From NCBI GenBank assembly GCA_002704665.1, contig PAHB01000080.1, positions 1 to 9,409 of the forward strand: a stretch of DNA of 9,409 bases. Reading direction: 5' to 3'. The notes below the pieces were generated by a model, which had not been told where the DNA came from, searched no databases, and was given only the letters and a program-made list of their open reading frames with translations. The DNA is from Pseudomonadota bacterium (GTDB lineage Bacteria > Pseudomonadota > Gammaproteobacteria > Burkholderiales > Eutrophovitaceae). The position numbers were made by a program, and so were the translations under genes. Below are positions 6,404 through 9,409 of this stretch, piece after piece. How positions within the stretch are numbered: position 1 is the stretch's first letter; each line of letters opens with the position of its first letter.

Positions 6404-6850
6404 ATGGCAATCACTAAAAATAAGAAAGCTTTTCATGATTACTTTATAGATGAGCAGTATGAAGCTGGCATATCGCTCGAAGGATGGGAGGTCAAGTCAA
6501 TAAGAGCGGGGAGAGTTCAACTCAAGGAAGCTTACGTAAAATTGATCTCCGGAGAAGTTTTTCTAGTTGGGTCGCACATTAGCGCTTTAAGCTCGGCGTC
6601 AACACATATCGACGCCGACCCTACTCGCTCTAGAAAGTTGCTGCTACATGCAGGGGAAATAAAGAAATTAATAGGAAAAGTGGAACGAGCAGGAAATACT
6701 ATGGTTCCCCTAGATATGCATTTTTCTAAAGGTCGGATAAAATTACAAATAGGTCTTGCAAGGGGGAAAAAACAACACGACAAAAGAAATTCGATAAAAG
6801 AAAGAGATTGGCAACGTGAACAATCTAGAATTATGAAGCAGAATAGATAA
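6404..6850 (+). CDS. smpB: SsrA-binding protein SmpB
   Basis: SmpB binds tmRNA and brings it to stalled ribosomes for trans-translation, in which the nascent peptide is tagged and the ribosome freed. The 148 residues form an OB-fold barrel with the signatures FHDYFIDEQYEAGISLEGWE (10-29), VKSIRAGRVQLKEAYV (30-45) and RSRKLLLHAGEIKKL (75-89). The basic C-terminal tail, with GKKQHDKRNSIKERDW (121-136), enters the empty mRNA channel. It is slightly shorter than E. coli SmpB (160) because the basic N-terminal extension is short, which is common. ATG 6404 gives the normal N-terminus but has no recognisable Shine-Dalgarno, since the preceding bases are A/T-rich. It is divergent from ratA. The tmRNA gene (ssrA), often downstream, is not in the window, and a GST gene follows instead after 45 bases. 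Confidence 0.97.
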   Translation: MAITKNKKAFHDYFIDEQYEAGISLEGWEVKSIRAGRVQLKEAYVKLISGEVFLVGSHISALSSASTHIDADPTRSRKLLLHAGEIKKLIGKVERAGNTMVPLDMHFSKGRIKLQIGLARGKKQHDKRNSIKERDWQREQSRIMKQNR

Positions 6851-6895
6851 ATAAGCATTATTATATTTTTTTATACATAAAGTGAGGCAAACAAC

Positions 6896-7525
6896 ATGAA
6901 ACTGTACGATATGACTATAGCTCCCAGCCCGAGGAGGGTAAGAATCTTTCTAGCAGAAAAAAAACTCGAAGTTGAAACTATTCAAGTGGATTTAATGGCC
7001 GGAGAGCAACATACAGATTCTTTTAAAAAACTCAACCCATGGTGCACCGTGCCGGTCTTAGAGCTTGACGATGGAAGCACAATCAGTGAGATATCGGCGT
7101 GCTGCCGCTATATTGAAGAAACGCACCCAGAACCTGCCTTAATGGGGACGACAGCAAAAGAAAAAGCTCATATAGCCATGTGGGACCTGCACATGGAATC
7201 CGATGGATACCAAGCTGCAGCAGATACTTTCCGTAACACATCAAAGGGTTTTGAAAACCGTGCAGCGACAGGACCAGAACCCCACGCTCAGATCCCTGAA
7301 CTAGCCGAGCGCGGCAAAAAACAACTAAATAGTTTTTTTAACTTTTTAGACAGTCGTCTCAAGGATCATGAGTACATTTGTGGAAAACACTTTTCAATCG
7401 CTGACATTACCGCTTTTGTAACGATCGATTTCGCAAAATGGTCGAAAATAGTACCCGAAACGGCTCTATCAAATTTAAAGCGATGGCAAGACCAGATTGC
7501 AGCCAGAGAAAGTATGAAGGCTTAG
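6896..7525 (+). CDS. Glutathione S-transferase family protein
   Basis: A 209-residue cytosolic GST-like protein. The N-terminal thioredoxin-fold domain (about 1-76) starts MKLYDMTIAPSPRRVRIFLA. It holds the cis-proline V52-P53 and the glutathione gamma-glutamyl site (E65-I-S67 in TISEISACCRYIEE). The all-helical C-terminal domain (about 88-205) includes the folding N-cap SIAD (167-170) in GKHFSIADITAFV. The likely catalytic position is around Ser11 (APSPRR), but class and substrate cannot be read. Relatives conjugate glutathione to electrophiles or bind ligands. GAGG lies 9 bases before the ATG. Spacing to smpB is 45 bases, so readthrough from smpB is possible, and the AT-rich gap may also contain its own promoter. 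The 3' end converges with trpS. The family call is secure and the subfamily is not. Confidence 0.92.
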   Translation: MKLYDMTIAPSPRRVRIFLAEKKLEVETIQVDLMAGEQHTDSFKKLNPWCTVPVLELDDGSTISEISACCRYIEETHPEPALMGTTAKEKAHIAMWDLHMESDGYQAAADTFRNTSKGFENRAATGPEPHAQIPELAERGKKQLNSFFNFLDSRLKDHEYICGKHFSIADITAFVTIDFAKWSKIVPETALSNLKRWQDQIAARESMKA

Positions 7526-7550
7526 CTAGGAGCTGCGCATAGGTTTTACA

Positions 7551-7594
7551 GAGACGTTAAAAATAACTGGTGCCGATAGCATCTTTAACGTCTC
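7551..7594. repeat. 11-base perfect inverted repeat across the trpS 3' end
   Basis: GAGACGTTAAA (7551-7561) and its exact complement TTTAACGTCTC (7584-7594) enclose a 22-base loop. The structure spans the trpS stop codon and the last codons of trpS, between the convergent ends of the GST gene and trpS. No run of T follows on either strand, so it is not a classic intrinsic terminator. It could act as a 3' stabilising stem or as a Rho-associated barrier for both transcripts. An 11-base match within this distance is only mildly unlikely by chance over 9.4 kb. Confidence 0.4.
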
Positions 7595-8759
7595 GCATCG
7601 TGTCGGAAACTATCTTTCGAGCCCTGTCGCAACCATCCGCCATGATATTTCTCAAGGCGGCAGGATCCTCCTCATACTTCAAAGCACGCTCCCTTATTGG
7701 AGCAAGCTCTTTCTTTATGCTGTCAACTATTGGCTGCTTGCAGTCCAAACAACCGATTCCTGCAGATCTGCAGCCAACATCGACCCACTTCTGGGTATCA
7801 GGGTCAGAATATATTTTATGATACTGCCAAACTGGGCAGTTCTCAGGCTCCCCTGGGTCAGTTCTGCGTACTCTCGCCGGATCGGTAGGCATTGTACGGA
7901 TTTTTTTCTCTATTGTCTTGGAATCATCTCGCAAAGAAATTGCGTTATCGTAAGATTTCGACATTTTTTGTCCGTCTATCCCCGGCATTTTTGCTGCTTT
8001 TGTTAATAGCGCCTTTGGCTCCGAAAGAATTACCTTTCCCCCTCCCTCTAAATAACCAAATAATCTTTCTCTATCCCCGATAGACAGATTGCTTGCCTCC
8101 TCAAGAAGTGCCCTCCCTTCGGCGAGACCATCCAGATCCCCCTGCTCTTGATAACGATTAAGCATTTTTTGGTACAGTTTTCCACGCTTCGATCCAAGCT
8201 TTTTTATTGCTTCCTTTGCTTTTTTCTCATAATTCACATCTTTACCATATATATGATTGAATCTTCTCGCAATTTCTCGTGTAAACTCAATATGAGGAAC
8301 CTGATCCTCCCCGACCGGAACCAAATTAGCACGATAAATTAGAATGTCTGACGCTTGCAGAAGTGGATATCCCAAAAATCCGTACGTTGATAAATCTCTT
8401 TGAGTGAGTTTTTCTTGCTGATCTTTAAAACTAGGCACTCTCTCAAGCCAACCTAGCGGGGTGATCATAGACAATAAAAGGTGGAGCTCAGCATGTTCCG
8501 GAACCTTTGACTGTATAAATAGCACGGCCTGCGAGGGGTCTACGCCAGCCGCCAGCCAGTCGATAAGCATGTCCCAAACGTTCTCCTCCAAAATGCTTGG
8601 AGTTTCATAGTGGGTGGTTAGAGCGTGCCAATCGGCTACAAAAAAATAGCACTCGTATTCATTTTGCAAATCGAGCCAATTTTTTAGAACACCCTGATAG
8701 TGTCCCAGATGCAAAGCCCCGGTAGGTCTCATACCCGATAAAACTCTATCTACGAACAT
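7557..8759 (-). CDS. trpS: Tryptophan--tRNA ligase (long form, predicted Fe-S type)
   Basis: This class Ic aminoacyl-tRNA synthetase charges tRNA-Trp with tryptophan using ATP. The chosen start (ATG 8759) gives 400 residues beginning MFVDRVLSGMRPTGALHLGH, the normal TrpS N-terminus. AAGGA and GAAGG lie just upstream. A further in-frame ATG at 8819 would add 20 atypical residues and has no ribosome site. The HIGH-type motif HLGH is at 17-20 and KMSKS at 265-269 (GQKMSKSYDNAI). Compared with the roughly 330-residue E. coli form there is an insertion at about 175-255 (ending LFGYLEGGGKVIL), as in the longer proteobacterial TrpS. The C-terminal domain has Cys308, Cys330, Cys337 and Cys340, spaced C-x21-C-x6-C-x2-C, nearly the C-x22-C-x6-C-x2-C that binds [4Fe-4S] in Thermotoga TrpRS. 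It converges with the GST gene and diverges from the GGT-like gene. Confidence 0.96.
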   Translation of the reverse strand: MFVDRVLSGMRPTGALHLGHYQGVLKNWLDLQNEYECYFFVADWHALTTHYETPSILEENVWDMLIDWLAAGVDPSQAVLFIQSKVPEHAELHLLLSMITPLGWLERVPSFKDQQEKLTQRDLSTYGFLGYPLLQASDILIYRANLVPVGEDQVPHIEFTREIARRFNHIYGKDVNYEKKAKEAIKKLGSKRGKLYQKMLNRYQEQGDLDGLAEGRALLEEASNLSIGDRERLFGYLEGGGKVILSEPKALLTKAAKMPGIDGQKMSKSYDNAISLRDDSKTIEKKIRTMPTDPARVRRTDPGEPENCPVWQYHKIYSDPDTQKWVDVGCRSAGIGCLDCKQPIVDSIKKELAPIRERALKYEEDPAALRNIMADGCDRARKIVSDTMRDVKDAIGTSYF

Positions 8760-8782
8760 CAGGCCTTCTTCCTTGGAAAAAA

Positions 8783-8812
8783 ATAATAGGCCCCGCCAGA
8801 AATACGGAATAA
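8783..8812 (-). promoter_or_regulatory. Possible trpS promoter
   Basis: On the minus strand TATTAT (8783-8788) is a good -10, with TTATTC (8807-8812) 18 bases upstream as a weak -35. The predicted start, near 8776, would give a leader of about 17 bases containing the trpS Shine-Dalgarno. It would also leave the alternative upstream ATG at 8819 untranscribed. The -35 is poor, so this is only a candidate. Confidence 0.3.
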
Positions 8813-8918
8813 ACTTCATTTTCAGGTAATGACATTTTTAGAATCTGGAGTGCCTTTTAAACACATTGCTGTGTAGTATAGTAGTCTATTATGGTAATAA
8901 ATTACAGACTAAAATGCC

Positions 8919-9409
8919 ATGGTTAAAACTTTTTGCGAATATCCACCTTCTGTTTACAGATCTCCTGTAATTGCGAAACAAATGGTAGCGACCTCACAGC
9001 CATTAGCCGCTCAAGCCGGATTAAAAATCTTATTGGAAGGGGGAAATGCCGTTGACGCCGCTATCGCAACTGCCTCCGCCCTAACAGTAGTAGAACCCAC
9101 AATGAATGGAATTGGGTCTGATGCTTTTGCAATTGTTTATAAAGACGGCAACCTCTTTGGCTTAAATGCGTCAGGAAAATCTCCCGCCACGTGGACTCCA
9201 AAAAGGTTTTCCAAGTGTTTGCAGATGCCCACCGAAGGTTGGGAGAGTGTTACCGTCCCTGGGGCGGTGTCCGGTTGGGTCGCGTTATCAAAACGATTTG
9301 GAAAATTGCCTTTCAAACAAGTTCTTAGGCCGGCGATTGAATTTGCTATAGAAGGCTTTCATGTTTCACCAATTGTTGCTTACCAATGGGAATTGCAAAG
9401 CTCCAGATT
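8919..9409 (+). CDS. Gamma-glutamyltransferase family protein (3' end outside window)
   Basis: The first 163 codons of a gamma-glutamyltransferase-family (Ntn-hydrolase) protein that runs off the right edge. Residues 22-63 carry the family N-terminus: MVATSQPLAAQAGLKILLEG, then GGNAVDAAIATASALTVVEP and a glycine-rich segment (NGIGSDAFAIVY). LNASGKSP and VTVPGAVSGWVAL follow, both standard family blocks. The self-cleavage threonine and the catalytic small subunit lie beyond the window, so activity cannot be judged. Family members split glutathione or transfer its gamma-glutamyl group, while some act on other gamma-glutamyl or acyl substrates. There is no signal peptide, and the N-terminus resembles cytosolic YwrD-like relatives rather than periplasmic Ggt. 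ATG 8919 is the first in frame, and no strong Shine-Dalgarno precedes it. The ATG at 8914 is in another frame and stops quickly. The gene is divergent from trpS. Confidence 0.9.
   Translation, partial: MVKTFCEYPPSVYRSPVIAKQMVATSQPLAAQAGLKILLEGGNAVDAAIATASALTVVEPTMNGIGSDAFAIVYKDGNLFGLNASGKSPATWTPKRFSKCLQMPTEGWESVTVPGAVSGWVALSKRFGKLPFKQVLRPAIEFAIEGFHVSPIVAYQWELQSSR

Noticed and set aside
6395..6405. TATTATATAAT just before and over the smpB start as the smpB promoter
   Set aside because: Transcription from it would begin downstream of the ATG. It fits a minus-strand ratA -10 better, and even there the -35 is poor.
8760..8819. 20-residue N-terminal extension of TrpS from the ATG at 8819
   Set aside because: The extension is unlike TrpS N-termini, has no Shine-Dalgarno before it, and may lie upstream of the likely promoter. 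ATG 8759 has a ribosome site and gives the standard start.
8867..8896. Promoter for the GGT-like gene (TTGCTG with TATTAT, or TTTAAA with TATAGT)
   Set aside because: Both pairs are spaced only 15 bases apart and neither is clearly better, so I did not list one.

Overview
The window looks like a chromosomal segment of a fairly AT-rich gammaproteobacterium. The reasons are the ratA-rnfH pair divergent from smpB, an exported small protein facing rnfH, the guaB-guaA operon, a proteobacterial-type GST and a long-form TrpRS. A marine or otherwise uncultured lineage is possible, but the sequence alone cannot place it. The window is mostly housekeeping genes, with an accessory-looking left end.

Left part (1-2145): the 3' portion of a Methyltransf_24-type SAM methyltransferase (+) faces a small two-helix DUF2905 membrane protein (-). 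A second, unrelated SAM methyltransferase (-) follows, then a 313-base gap with no gene. The two methyltransferases resemble those found in glycan or secondary-metabolite regions, and this part is visibly richer in A and T. The gap holds a second, divergent copy of the last codons of guaA (TIEWE followed by a near-immediate stop). This could be a scar of site-specific integration at the guaA 3' end.

Middle (2146-6850): guaB then guaA (-) form an operon that converts IMP to XMP and then to GMP, with a good sigma70-like promoter before guaB. Its -10 box overlaps a possible -10 on the other strand in front of a small secreted protein of unknown function. That protein converges on rnfH and ratA (-), which are divergent from smpB (+), the tmRNA partner for ribosome rescue.

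Right part (6851-9409): a cytosolic GST-family protein (+) converges on trpS (-). TrpS carries a C-terminal four-cysteine pattern very close to the known [4Fe-4S] TrpRS signature. Divergent from trpS is the 5' part of a gamma-glutamyltransferase-family gene that runs off the window. GST and GGT-like enzymes both touch glutathione metabolism, but nothing here shows that they work together.

I see no rRNA, tRNA, CRISPR array, insertion sequence, integrase or obvious defence system. The strongest candidates for a second look are the duplicated guaA tail, the predicted Fe-S cluster in TrpRS, and the slippery homopolymers at the starts of two genes.
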